A stretch of DNA of 37,891 bases, taken from positions 1 to 37,891 of the forward strand of contig JAJDCW010000203.1 in assembly GCA_029260635.1 (NCBI GenBank), written 5' to 3'. This document shows positions 16,536 through 23,832 of the stretch, in pieces. The translations under genes and the position numbers were made by a program. The DNA comes from Phycisphaeraceae bacterium. GTDB lineage: Bacteria; Planctomycetota; Phycisphaerae; Phycisphaerales; Phycisphaeraceae. A model generated the notes under the pieces. It had not been told where the DNA came from, did no database searches, and saw nothing but the letters and a program-made list of their open reading frames with translations. The stretch's first letter is position 1, and every line of letters starts with the position of its first letter.

Positions 16536-16805
16536 ATGGCATCGAAGTCAACCAGCATCCGAATGGCAAAGGTCAAGAAGACCATCGAGAAGTACGCAGA
16601 ACTGCGGAAGAAGCTCAAGGCGGAAGGTGATTACGCGGCGCTTCAAAAGCTGCCACGCAACGCCAGCCCCACGCGCTACCGCAACCACTGTGCCCTGACC
16701 GGCCGGACCCGGTCGGTGTACCGCAAATTCGGTATCTCGCGTATCAAGCTCCGTGAGCTGGCGTTGGAAGGCAAGGTCCCCGGGATGCGTAAGGCGTCCT
16801 GGTAA
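16536..16805 (+). CDS. rpsN: 30S ribosomal protein S14 (zinc-free type)
   Basis: S14 lies in the head of the small subunit. The 89-residue form has no CxxC zinc motif, so it is the zinc-independent long type, a little shorter than the E. coli protein. The diagnostic end is [19 protein letters not shown], followed by [16 protein letters not shown] and KASW. An internal ATG at 16563 would remove the first nine residues and is less likely. Confidence 0.94.
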   Translation: MASKSTSIRMAKVKKTIEKYAELRKKLKAEGDYAALQKLPRNASPTRYRNHCALTGRTRSVYRKFGISRIKLRELALEGKVPGMRKASW

Positions 16806-16884
16806 GGTTCGCGGACAGTCGCGGGCTTGTCGTCGATGGCGGCGAGATTGAATCAGAAAGAAATTCACAGCTAAGGCAAATGTA

Positions 16885-17283
16885 ATGTCTCTATCAGACC
16901 CAATCGCAGACATGATTACCCGGATCCGCAACGCGGCCCGTAACAAGGCCAAGAAGGTCGATTGCCGCAACAGCAAGATCTGCACCGGCATCGCCCAGGT
17001 CCTCAAGGACGAGGGTTACGTCGCGGACTACAGCGTGATCGACGACGGGAGGCAGGGCATCCTGCGTGTAGACCTCCGTTACGGCCCCAACGGCGAGCAG
17101 CTGATCCACACACTCAAGCGTGAGAGCAAGCCCGGCTGCCGTGTGTACACCAAGGCCGAACTGCTCCCACGACCTCTGGGTGGCCTGGGGATCGCCATCG
17201 TCAGCACGTCCAGCGGCGTGATGAGTGACCGCAAGGCCCGGCAGAACCACGTTGGCGGCGAGCTGCTTTGTACGGTTGAGTGA
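16885..17283 (+). CDS. rpsH: 30S ribosomal protein S8
   Basis: S8 binds the central domain of 16S rRNA and, in E. coli, represses the spc operon. The 132-residue protein starts SLSDPIADMITRIRNAARN. It ends with STSSGVMSDRKARQNHVGGELLC, the conserved RNA-binding C-terminus. The usual S8 repressor target near rplE was not recognised by eye. Confidence 0.96.
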   Translation: MSLSDPIADMITRIRNAARNKAKKVDCRNSKICTGIAQVLKDEGYVADYSVIDDGRQGILRVDLRYGPNGEQLIHTLKRESKPGCRVYTKAELLPRPLGGLGIAIVSTSSGVMSDRKARQNHVGGELLCTVE

Positions 17284-17363
17284 GAGAATAAGAAGACACC
17301 CGTGTGGAGAAGGGCCCCGCAACACAGCGGATCGCCCCTAACCACTGAGTAAGGATTGAAACG

Positions 17364-17903
17364 ATGTCCCGTATTGGAAAAAAACCCGTCGCCCTAGCCG
17401 GCACCAAGGTCTCGGTCAGCGGCAATCAGGTCACGGTCGAGGCCGGCGGCAACAGGCTGTCGATCACCCACCGCCCCGAGGTCACCGTCAAGGTCGAGGG
17501 TGATGAGGTTGTCGTCGAACGCAAGGGCGACTCGCGTGCAGCCAAAGCGATGCACGGGCTGACCCGTTCGCTGATCTCGAACATGATCGAGGGCGTGACC
17601 AAGGGCTTCGAGAAGAACCTCGAGATCAACGGCGTCGGCTGGACCGCGCAGCTCCAAGGCAACAAGGTCAACCTGAAGGTCGGCTATGCCGACACCCGGG
17701 TGGTCATCGTGCCCACGGGGATCAAGGTCGATATCCAGGGCAACAAGCTGAAGATCAGCGGTGCTGACAAGCAGATGGTCGGGCAGGTCGCCGCGGAGAT
17801 CCGCTCGCACCGTACACCCGAGCCTTACAACGGCCGTGGTATCAAGTACGACAACGAGCACATTATCCGCAAGCAGGGCAAGGCCTTCGGCAGCGGTGCG
17901 TAA
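17364..17903 (+). CDS. rplF: 50S ribosomal protein L6
   Basis: L6 lies near the factor-binding site of the large subunit and has two related domains. The start MSRIGKKPVALAGTKVSVSG and the segment LINSMIEGVTKGF-like (LISNMIEGVTKGFEKNLEI) are family marks. The C-terminal region has RTPEPYNGRGIKYDNEHI and a short basic end. Length is normal at 179 residues. Confidence 0.96.
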   Translation: MSRIGKKPVALAGTKVSVSGNQVTVEAGGNRLSITHRPEVTVKVEGDEVVVERKGDSRAAKAMHGLTRSLISNMIEGVTKGFEKNLEINGVGWTAQLQGNKVNLKVGYADTRVVIVPTGIKVDIQGNKLKISGADKQMVGQVAAEIRSHRTPEPYNGRGIKYDNEHIIRKQGKAFGSGA

Positions 17904-17969
17904 GCGGGATTGATTTAACTATTAGATACACCCTGACCCCGGGAAAGTCCGGCACTGGGAAGCGAAACG

Positions 17970-18317
17970 ATGGAAAAGAACAAACTAAAAACCGTACGGC
18001 GTCAGCGCCGCAAGACCGGCATCCGCAAGCGCGTGATCGGGACACCCGAACGCCCGCGCCTGACGGTCTTCCGCAGCCTCAACCACATCTACGCCCAGGT
18101 CATCGACGACCTGGATGGGAAGACGCTGGCCTCTGCCAGCACCATCAAGGGCAAGGGTGGCAACATCGCCGCCGCGGTTGAAGTCGGCAAGCAGATCGCC
18201 AAGCAGGCCCAGGACGCCGGCATCAAGCAGGTCGCGTTTGACCGCAACGGGTTTCGATATCACGGCAGGGTCAAGGCCCTGGCCGATGCCGCCCGCGAGG
18301 GCGGCCTTGGGCTGTAA
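17970..18317 (+). CDS. rplR: 50S ribosomal protein L18
   Basis: L18 (115 residues) binds 5S rRNA next to L5. The family signatures [18 protein letters not shown], and [25 protein letters not shown] at the end, are clear. The downstream gap contains the hairpin CCGTGTGCC-TTC-GGCCACGG, which pairs except for one bulged base, then GAGGAA before rpsE. Confidence 0.96.
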   Translation: MEKNKLKTVRRQRRKTGIRKRVIGTPERPRLTVFRSLNHIYAQVIDDLDGKTLASASTIKGKGGNIAAAVEVGKQIAKQAQDAGIKQVAFDRNGFRYHGRVKALADAAREGGLGL

Positions 18318-18369
18318 CCAGGCTCATCTCCGTGTGCCTTCGGCCACGGGTTACGTTTAGAGGAATAAC

Positions 18370-19215
18370 ATGCCGGAATTACTAGAAGACAGCACACAGG
18401 CTTTAGAATCGACCACGGTCGGTATTTTCCGTACCGCCACGGTTGTCAAGGGTGGCCGCCGTTTCAGCTTCGCCGCGCTGGTCGTGGTGGGTGATCGTCG
18501 GGGCAGCGTCGGGATCGGCTACGGCAAGGGCCGGGGCGTCCCCGTTGCCATCGAGAAGGCGCAGAAGGCCGCCCGTAAGAACCTGGTCAGGATCGAATTG
18601 AAGGACGGCACGCTACCGCACCAGATCGAGGGGCGCTTCGGCGCTTCGATGATCCGGCTGATCCCGGCCGCGCCCGGTACCGGTGTTATCGCCGGCGGCA
18701 CCGCGCGTGCGGTGCTGGAGATGGTCGGCGTGCAGGACTGCCTGACCAAGGCTTACGGATCGACAAATAAGAAGAACCTCAGCAAGGCGGTCCTCGATGG
18801 CCTGACCCGTCTGCGTACCAAGGAGCAGGTCGCCAGCTACCGTGGTGTGGAGATCGAATCCACCGCGGTCGACGAGATGATCGCGCTGGGTAAACGGTAC
18901 ACCACCGAGACCAGCACCGCCCCGAAGCAGTTCGCAAAGCCCGCCAAGGAAGAGAACGAAGGCGGCAAACGTGGCGGCAAGCGTGGCGGCGGCAAGGGCG
19001 GCCGACGCAGCGAGAGCACGCCAGGCGGTAAGGGCGTGACCGCGACCGTGACACAAAGCAACAAGCCCAAGCCCAAGCCTAAGGTTGAAGAAACCGAAGC
19101 GGCCCCGGCCGAGGAAGCCCCGATCACCGATGCGGTTGATCAGGCACCCGCCGCAGAAGCGGCTCCGGAAACCACTCCGGAAACAACCCCCGAAGCGGAT
19201 AAGCCTCAGGACTAA
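18370..19215 (+). CDS. rpsE: 30S ribosomal protein S5 with long C-terminal tail
   Basis: S5 has roles in translational accuracy and the mRNA entry channel. Residues 15-165 carry both core domains (TATVVKGGRRFSFAALVVVG, GYGKGRGVPVAIEKA, GTGVIAGGTARAVLEMVGV). The protein is 281 residues, against about 165 in most bacteria. The extra part has a Gly/Lys/Arg-rich stretch at 195-215 and an acidic Ala/Glu/Pro/Thr-rich stretch at 240-281. The tail is low complexity and likely disordered. The base composition of the tail is like the rest of the cluster, and the reading frame continues without a break. rpmD, which normally follows, is absent. Confidence 0.95.
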   Translation: MPELLEDSTQALESTTVGIFRTATVVKGGRRFSFAALVVVGDRRGSVGIGYGKGRGVPVAIEKAQKAARKNLVRIELKDGTLPHQIEGRFGASMIRLIPAAPGTGVIAGGTARAVLEMVGVQDCLTKAYGSTNKKNLSKAVLDGLTRLRTKEQVASYRGVEIESTAVDEMIALGKRYTTETSTAPKQFAKPAKEENEGGKRGGKRGGGKGGRRSESTPGGKGVTATVTQSNKPKPKPKVEETEAAPAEEAPITDAVDQAPAAEAAPETTPETTPEADKPQD

Positions 19216-19267
19216 ACATAAGCGACACCCCGGCGTGTACCGCCGAGAGAGCAGGAGTGTCTTAGCG

Positions 19268-19723
19268 ATGATGATTCATGAAATCACCGAGAAGGTGGGC
19301 AAGCATAAGAAGCGTAAGCGCGTCGGTCGTGGTCCGGGCTCCGGCTCGGGCAAGACCTGCGGCCGCGGTCACAACGGTGCCGGTTCCCGGTCGGGTGCCT
19401 CCGGCTCGATACGCGCCAGCCGTGAAGGCGGCCAGACCCCGCTGTTCCGCCGTGTCGCCAAGCGTGGCTTCTCGAACGTGCTGTTCAAGAAGCAGTTCGC
19501 CGTGGTAAACATCAGCGCGTTGGACGCCCGTTTCGACGACGGGGCCGAGGTCAACGCCCAGATGCTGGTGAAGGTCGGCCTGATCCGTGACGCCAAGCTG
19601 CCCGTAAAGGTGCTCGGCAAGGGCGAGACCTCCAAGAAGTTCAGCGTGACCGCGGCATCTTTTTCCAAATCGGCGGAAGAAAAGATCAATAAAGCGGGCG
19701 GTTCAGCGACTATCGCTAAGTGA
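19268..19723 (+). CDS. rplO: 50S ribosomal protein L15
   Basis: L15 is a late-assembly large-subunit protein. The protein is 151 residues from ATG 19268; ATG 19271 directly after is equally possible. The N-terminal glycine-rich region KRVGRGPGSGSGKTCGRGHNG is diagnostic, followed by FEGGQTPLFRR-like REGGQTPLFRRVAKRGFSN. The open frame extends upstream into rpsE, but that part is rejected as it reads the rpsE tail out of frame. The gap with rpsE holds nested stems GACAC/GTGTC and CGGCG/CGCCG. Confidence 0.94.
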   Translation: MMIHEITEKVGKHKKRKRVGRGPGSGSGKTCGRGHNGAGSRSGASGSIRASREGGQTPLFRRVAKRGFSNVLFKKQFAVVNISALDARFDDGAEVNAQMLVKVGLIRDAKLPVKVLGKGETSKKFSVTAASFSKSAEEKINKAGGSATIAK

Positions 19724-19740
19724 TACTTAGGATTGAGTCT

Positions 19741-19785
19741 GCGGATGACTGACCGCGGATACAAGACCGTGGGTGACATCCACGG
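19741..19785 (+). other. Tandem hairpins between rplO and secY
   Basis: GCGG/CCGC (19741-19756) is followed by CCGTGG-GTGACAT-CCACGG (19767-19785), a perfect 6-bp stem that ends 17 nt before the secY start. TAGGGA lies between the stem and the ATG. The second stem could restrict ribosome access, but there is no direct evidence. Confidence 0.4.
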
Positions 19786-19802
19786 CTTTATGTAGGGAAA
19801 AC

Positions 19803-21218
19803 ATGCTCCAAGCGTTTCTGAACATCTTCCGGATCTCCGAGCTTCGCAACAAGATCTTCTTCACGTTGGGGATGCTGTGTATCTACCGGATCGGCTTCTT
19901 CATCCCGCTGCCCGGCGTCAGCCAGGAGCTGATGAAGCAGTGGGCCGAGAAGCAGAGCGGCGGTGCCGCCGGCAACATTCTGGACTACGTCAGCATCTTC
20001 ACCGGGGGCTCGCTGACCCAGTCGACGATCTTCGGCCTGGGGATCATGCCCTACATCTCGGCGGCGATTATCTTCCAGCTGCTGGGTTCGGTGTGGGAGA
20101 AGCTCAAGGCGCTTCAGAAGGAAGGCCCCGCAGGCCGGCAGAAGATCCAGGAATACACCCGCTACGCGACCGTCGGGCTTTGCCTGGTGCAGTCGGTCGT
20201 CTACCTGAAGTTCTTCCAGTCCGGTGAGTCGCCCGTGGTTTACGCGGCCTACAAAGACACGTTCCTGTTCTGGGCGTGCGGCGTCTTGGCGCTCACCAGC
20301 GGGACGGTTTTTCTGATGTGGCTCGGTGAGCAGATCGACAAGTACGGGATCGGCAACGGTATCTCGCTGATTATCACCGCCGGCATCATCGCCGGGATGC
20401 CGACCGCGATCGGCATGGTGGTTAAGGGGTTCGACGTCAACAGCGCCGATGCGCAGTACAGCCCGATGACCGTGATCTTCCTGGCGGTGGCGTTTGTGGT
20501 GGTGGTTGCCGGGTCGATCGTGATTACACAGGGCCAGCGGCGGATACCGATCCAGCAGGCCAAGCACACACGCGGACGACGCGTATACGGCGGGCAGCGC
20601 AGCTACCTGCCGCTGCGGGTGAATCACGGCGGCGTCATGCCGATCATCTTCGCCAGCTCGTTGATGATTATCCCGTCGATGCTGCTGGGGTATATGGACT
20701 CGGTCTTGACCGAAGTCCCCGGCGATGACACCTCCGGTTTCTACAACCTCATTTACAGCATCGTTGGCTTCCTGAATGTCAACTTCGGATTCAACGGCTA
20801 CCTCTACACGGTGGTTTACATCGGGCTGATCTACTTCTTCGCGTACTTCTGGACGACGGTGCAGTTCCAGCCCAAGGAGATGGCGACCCAACTCCGGGAC
20901 CACGGCAGCTTCATCCCGGGGCTGCGACCAGGGCCAAGGACCGCGGACTACCTGGAAACCGTCATGGAGCGGATCACCTACGTCGGGGCGGGCTTCCTCT
21001 CGCTGATCGCGGTGGTCCCCACGATCGTCTCGGGCGTATTTAAGATCGACTTTATGGTGACACAATTCCTTGGTGGCACAGGACTTCTGATCGTCGTCAG
21101 CGTGATGCTGGACTTCGTGCAGCGGATCGAAGCGAGCCTGTTGATGCGTAACTACCAGGGCTTCCTGGCGTCCGGCGGTGGCAAGGGGCCGAAGATCCGG
21201 GGGGCCCGGGGCACTTAA
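19803..21218 (+). CDS. secY: Protein translocase subunit SecY
   Basis: SecY is the membrane channel of the general secretion pathway and acts with SecE, SecG and SecA. The 471-residue protein has ten predicted helices. It begins with FLNIFRISELRNKIFFTLGMLCIYRIGFFIPLPGV-type sequence; the plug region follows as SIFTGGSLTQSTIFGLGIMPY. The cytoplasmic loop QGQRRIPIQQAKHTRGRRVYGGQ and the helix-10 region are standard. I chose ATG 19803 (TAGGGA upstream) over an in-frame GTG at 19773. A GGGGC/GCCCC stem spans its stop codon. adk, often next, is absent. Confidence 0.96.
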   Translation: MLQAFLNIFRISELRNKIFFTLGMLCIYRIGFFIPLPGVSQELMKQWAEKQSGGAAGNILDYVSIFTGGSLTQSTIFGLGIMPYISAAIIFQLLGSVWEKLKALQKEGPAGRQKIQEYTRYATVGLCLVQSVVYLKFFQSGESPVVYAAYKDTFLFWACGVLALTSGTVFLMWLGEQIDKYGIGNGISLIITAGIIAGMPTAIGMVVKGFDVNSADAQYSPMTVIFLAVAFVVVVAGSIVITQGQRRIPIQQAKHTRGRRVYGGQRSYLPLRVNHGGVMPIIFASSLMIIPSMLLGYMDSVLTEVPGDDTSGFYNLIYSIVGFLNVNFGFNGYLYTVVYIGLIYFFAYFWTTVQFQPKEMATQLRDHGSFIPGLRPGPRTADYLETVMERITYVGAGFLSLIAVVPTIVSGVFKIDFMVTQFLGGTGLLIVVSVMLDFVQRIEASLLMRNYQGFLASGGGKGPKIRGARGT

Positions 21219-21237
21219 GCCCCGTGGTGGTAGCTAT

Positions 21238-21266
21238 TTGTCAGGCCCACAGAGCCGTGATACGAT
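21238..21266 (+). promoter_or_regulatory. Candidate internal promoter before map
   Basis: TTGTCA (21238-21243) lies 17 nt before TACGAT (21261-21266), each matching 4-5 consensus positions. The 111-bp gap and this spacing suggest that map, infA and the alpha-operon genes can be transcribed separately from the S10 promoter. Confidence 0.45.
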
Positions 21267-21329
21267 AATCGACTCACTGCGGGTTGGGGACAATCGAACA
21301 ATCCTCGAGATAACCGGTTCCAAGCCAAC

Positions 21330-22109
21330 GTGATTAAAGACAAGATAAAGCGGAAGACGGCTGAGGAAATAGAGAAAATGCGGATCGCCGGGCGGATTGT
21401 CCAAAAGGTCCACCAGCGTTGTCGGGAGATATGTAAGCCGGGGATTACGACCCGCGAGATCGACGAAGAGGGCTGCCGTGTTTACACGGACGCCGGTGCC
21501 AGGGGGTTGTTCAAGGGCTACCCCGGGCCGACGCCGTTTCCCGCGAACCTGTGCATCAGTGTGAACGAGGAAGTCGTTCACGGGATCGCGGGAGACCGCG
21601 TGATCAAGGACGGCGACATCGTCGGAGTTGATTGCGGTGTCGAGTTCGACGGCTGGTGCGGGGACGCGGCGACGACCATTATGGTCGGTGACGTGGACCC
21701 GGAGACCCGGAAGCTGTGTGAAGTGACCCAGCGGGTGCTCGGGATAGCGATAGAGAATGTTCGGCCCGGCAGGAAGTGGAGCCAGGTCGCGAGGCTGATG
21801 CAGCAGTACGCGGAGTCGCAGGGCATGAGTGTCGTGCGGCAGTTTGTGGGCCACGGCATCGGGTCGAAGATGCACGAGCCGCCGCAGGTTCCCAACTTCG
21901 TCAGCCGTGAGCTGCTTGGGAACGACATCGAGCTAAGGGAGGGCGTCGTGCTCGCACTCGAGCCGATGTGCAACCTGGGCTCACACGAGGTGCGGACGCT
22001 CCGGGACGGGTGGACCGTCGTGACGGTGGACCGCAAGCCTTCGGCTCATTACGAGCATACGGTGGCCGTGACCGCGGACGGCGCGGATGTGTTGACCGAC
22101 GGCCGGTAA
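21330..22109 (+). CDS. map: Type I methionine aminopeptidase
   Basis: The enzyme removes the initiator methionine from new proteins as they leave the ribosome. The 259-residue protein starts at a GTG (21330). The metal-binding set is complete: D101 and D112 (VGVDCGVEFDGWCGDAATT), H175 (GHGIGSKMHEPP), E211 (ALEPM) and E242 (YEHTVAV). H84 of VVHG is the conserved substrate-binding histidine. There is no N-terminal zinc-finger extension. Its place between secY and infA is common in other phyla. Confidence 0.95.
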   Translation: MIKDKIKRKTAEEIEKMRIAGRIVQKVHQRCREICKPGITTREIDEEGCRVYTDAGARGLFKGYPGPTPFPANLCISVNEEVVHGIAGDRVIKDGDIVGVDCGVEFDGWCGDAATTIMVGDVDPETRKLCEVTQRVLGIAIENVRPGRKWSQVARLMQQYAESQGMSVVRQFVGHGIGSKMHEPPQVPNFVSRELLGNDIELREGVVLALEPMCNLGSHEVRTLRDGWTVVTVDRKPSAHYEHTVAVTADGADVLTDGR

Positions 22110-22178
22110 AACAACAATACGCTGAGCAATTAAATCAGCATGTGACCGAGTACGAAACGAACCAGTAAAAGAGAGTCA

Positions 22179-22394
22179 GTGGCTAAAGAAGATAAACTCC
22201 AGTTCGAGGGCGAAGTGATCGACGCTCTGCCCAACGCGATGTTCAGGGTGAAGCTCGAGAACGACCACGAGATGATCGCCCACATCTCCGGGAAGATGCG
22301 TAAGTTTTACATCCGCATCCTCCCCGGGGACCGCGTGACCGTCGAGCTGAGCCCGTACGACCTGACCAAGGGCCGGATCACATACCGGCACTGA
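22179..22394 (+). CDS. infA: Translation initiation factor IF-1
   Basis: IF-1 occupies the A site of the small subunit during initiation. The 71-residue protein is a single OB fold with [20 protein letters not shown] and the conserved [19 protein letters not shown]. It starts at GTG 22179, after GAGAG. The gap from map has the inverted repeat GCTGA/TCAGC. Confidence 0.96.
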   Translation: MAKEDKLQFEGEVIDALPNAMFRVKLENDHEMIAHISGKMRKFYIRILPGDRVTVELSPYDLTKGRITYRH

Positions 22395-22467
22395 TGACGG
22401 ATTAACGAAGAGTAGGGATTTGTTCCCTTAGCCCCGCTTATCCGGGGGATGCCTTGGAGACTGAACC

Positions 22468-22581
22468 ATGAAAGTAAGAAGCAGCGTTAAAAGGATCTGT
22501 GAGAATTGCAAGGTCATCCGGCGCAAGGGCGTCGTTCGCGTGATCTGCACCAACCCCAAGCACAAGCAGCGCCAGGGTTGA
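22468..22581 (+). CDS. rpmJ: 50S ribosomal protein L36 (zinc type)
   Basis: L36 is the smallest large-subunit protein, here 37 residues: it starts [19 protein letters not shown]. The zinc ligands C11, C14, C27 and H32 are all present, so it is the zinc-binding form. A GGAG sequence precedes the ATG. The final codons CAG-GGT-TGA are themselves part of a 10-bp inverted repeat (22575-22597), so the stop codon lies inside a hairpin. Confidence 0.95.
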   Translation: MKVRSSVKRICENCKVIRRKGVVRVICTNPKHKQRQG

Positions 22582-22643
22582 TGCCAGGCATCAACCCGTC
22601 GTGGCCTTGCCCACGACTGTTTAACCGCCGAACTTGCTCGGCG
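22575..22643 (+). other. Three tandem hairpins between rpmJ and rpsM
   Basis: Three perfect stems follow each other. GGGTTGATGC pairs with GCATCAACCC (22575-22597, loop CAG). GTCGTGG pairs with CCACGAC (22598-22617, loop CCTTGC). CGCCGA pairs with TCGGCG (22626-22643, loop ACTTGC). The second and third are joined by a linker containing GTTTAACCG, which recurs in the rpsM-rpsK gap. The array ends 20 nt before the rpsM start. Confidence 0.6.
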
Positions 22644-22663
22644 ATACGCACAAGGAACACAAC

Positions 22664-23047
22664 ATGCCCCGTATCTCAGGCGTAGATATCCCAGACAACA
22701 AGCCGATCCGGATCGCCCTCCGTTACATCTACGGCATCGGGCCGAAGATCGCGGAAGACATCGTCAACGAGGCCGGCCTTGAAGGTCAGGTCCGTGCGAA
22801 CACCTTGAGCGAAGACGAACTGGCTCAGGTCGGTCTGATTATCGAAGACAAGCTGGTGATCGAGGGTGCCCTGCGTCGTCAGGTCTCCCAGAACATCAGC
22901 CGTCTGCGTGACATCCGCTCGTACCGTGGCGACCGCCACCGCCGCGGGTTGCCCGTGCGTGGCCAGCGGACCCAGACCAACGCCCGCACCCGCAAGGGCC
23001 GCAAGCGTACCGTCGCCGGTAAGAAGTCGGTCAAGGGCATGAAGTGA
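22664..23047 (+). CDS. rpsM: 30S ribosomal protein S13
   Basis: S13 lies in the small-subunit head and contacts tRNA and L5. From ATG 22664 (preceded by AAGGAA) the protein has 127 residues; an in-frame start at 22634 would add ten non-homologous residues. Family segments are PRISGVDIPDNKPIRIALRYIYGIG, RDIRSYRGDRHRRGLPVRGQRT and a basic end with NARTRKGRKRT. Confidence 0.95.
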   Translation: MPRISGVDIPDNKPIRIALRYIYGIGPKIAEDIVNEAGLEGQVRANTLSEDELAQVGLIIEDKLVIEGALRRQVSQNISRLRDIRSYRGDRHRRGLPVRGQRTQTNARTRKGRKRTVAGKKSVKGMK

Positions 23048-23060
23048 CGCAAAGCGGTAC

Positions 23061-23117
23061 CCGTGGCATCGCCACGGATTGCGCAGCAATCGTTTAACCG
23101 TCGATCAAAGATCGACG
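23061..23117 (+). other. Three tandem triloop hairpins between rpsM and rpsK
   Basis: CCGTGGC-ATC-GCCACGG (23061-23077), GATTGC-GCA-GCAATC (23077-23091) and CGTCGATC-AAA-GATCGACG (23099-23117) are perfect stems with three-base loops. The linker CGTTTAACCG between the second and third matches the linker in the rpmJ-rpsM gap. A further 150 bases without obvious structure follow before rpsK, an unusually long gap for this operon. Confidence 0.6.
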
Positions 23118-23268
23118 TGCTTCAAGACAACCCGCAGCCCCCGGTTGCGAATCAATCATCCAGACTCAACACAGCGTCGGGCACGTGCCCACGCAACAAC
23201 ATCCGAAGCCAGTTGCCCGCCCGCTTATTTAAGGGAGAGCCGGCAACGCCTAACTTCGAGGAAAAGAC

Positions 23269-23652
23269 ATGGCTAAAGCTAAGAAGGCTAAAAAGATCCG
23301 TAAGAACGTCGCCCGTGGCATCGCCCACATCAAGGCGACCTTCAACAACACCCTGATCACCATCACCGACGTGAACGGTGAGACCCTCTGCCAGGCCTCG
23401 GCCGGCAGCGCGGGTTTCAAGGGCTCGCGGAAGAGCACCCCGTTCGCCGCGACCCGCGCCGCTGAAGAAGCCGCCGCCGCCGCGAAGAAGTTCGGCGTGC
23501 ATGAAGTCGAGGTGCGTATCCGAGGCGCAGGCTCAGGCCGTGAATCGGCTGTCACAGGCTTGCAGGCCAACGGCCTGAAGATCACCGCGGTCGAAGACCA
23601 CACCCCGATCCCGCACAACGGATGCCGGCCCCGCAAACGTCGCCGCGTGTAA
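23269..23652 (+). CDS. rpsK: 30S ribosomal protein S11
   Basis: S11 forms part of the small-subunit platform. The 127-residue protein carries [21 protein letters not shown] and the conserved C-terminus [24 protein letters not shown] lies before the ATG at 23269. In most bacteria rpsD follows; here the next gene is rpoA after a 180-bp structured gap. Confidence 0.96.
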   Translation: MAKAKKAKKIRKNVARGIAHIKATFNNTLITITDVNGETLCQASAGSAGFKGSRKSTPFAATRAAEEAAAAAKKFGVHEVEVRIRGAGSGRESAVTGLQANGLKITAVEDHTPIPHNGCRPRKRRRV

Positions 23653-23730
23653 TGCCCGCTGCGGGTCTCGCCCCTCCGTATTGGCTGGGGCTTGCCGGTG
23701 CGTTTAGTTGTACATCTACTGTTTAGATCT

Positions 23731-23814
23731 GCTTTGGGAAAAGAAGCGGTCGTCCGTCCAGCAGCGGATCGGCAGCGATAAACCCAAAGCGTTTCCCTCC
23801 CTAAGGGCTGCTGG
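23731..23814 (+). promoter_or_regulatory. Candidate pseudoknot in the rpoA leader
   Basis: GCTTTGGG (23731-23738) is perfectly complementary to CCCAAAGC (23783-23790). CCAGCAGC (23758-23765) is perfectly complementary to GCTGCTGG (23807-23814). The arms are interleaved, which is the order of an H-type pseudoknot with 16-19-nt loops. GGGAAA (23736-23741) could instead pair with TTTCCC (23792-23797), giving an alternative fold. The structure ends 18 nt before the rpoA ATG, next to its GGAG ribosome-binding site. Confidence 0.5.
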
Positions 23815-23832
23815 AAAGATTTGGAGATCATC

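Noticed and set aside
19085-19267. Upstream extension of rplO giving a basic Lys/Arg/Pro-rich N-terminus
   Set aside because: It reads the acidic rpsE tail in another frame, and L15 homologues begin close to ATG 19268.
19788-21065. Long minus-strand open frame opposite secY
   Set aside because: The product is rich in His, Arg, Asp and Gln with no family pattern, whereas secY is fully conserved on the plus strand.
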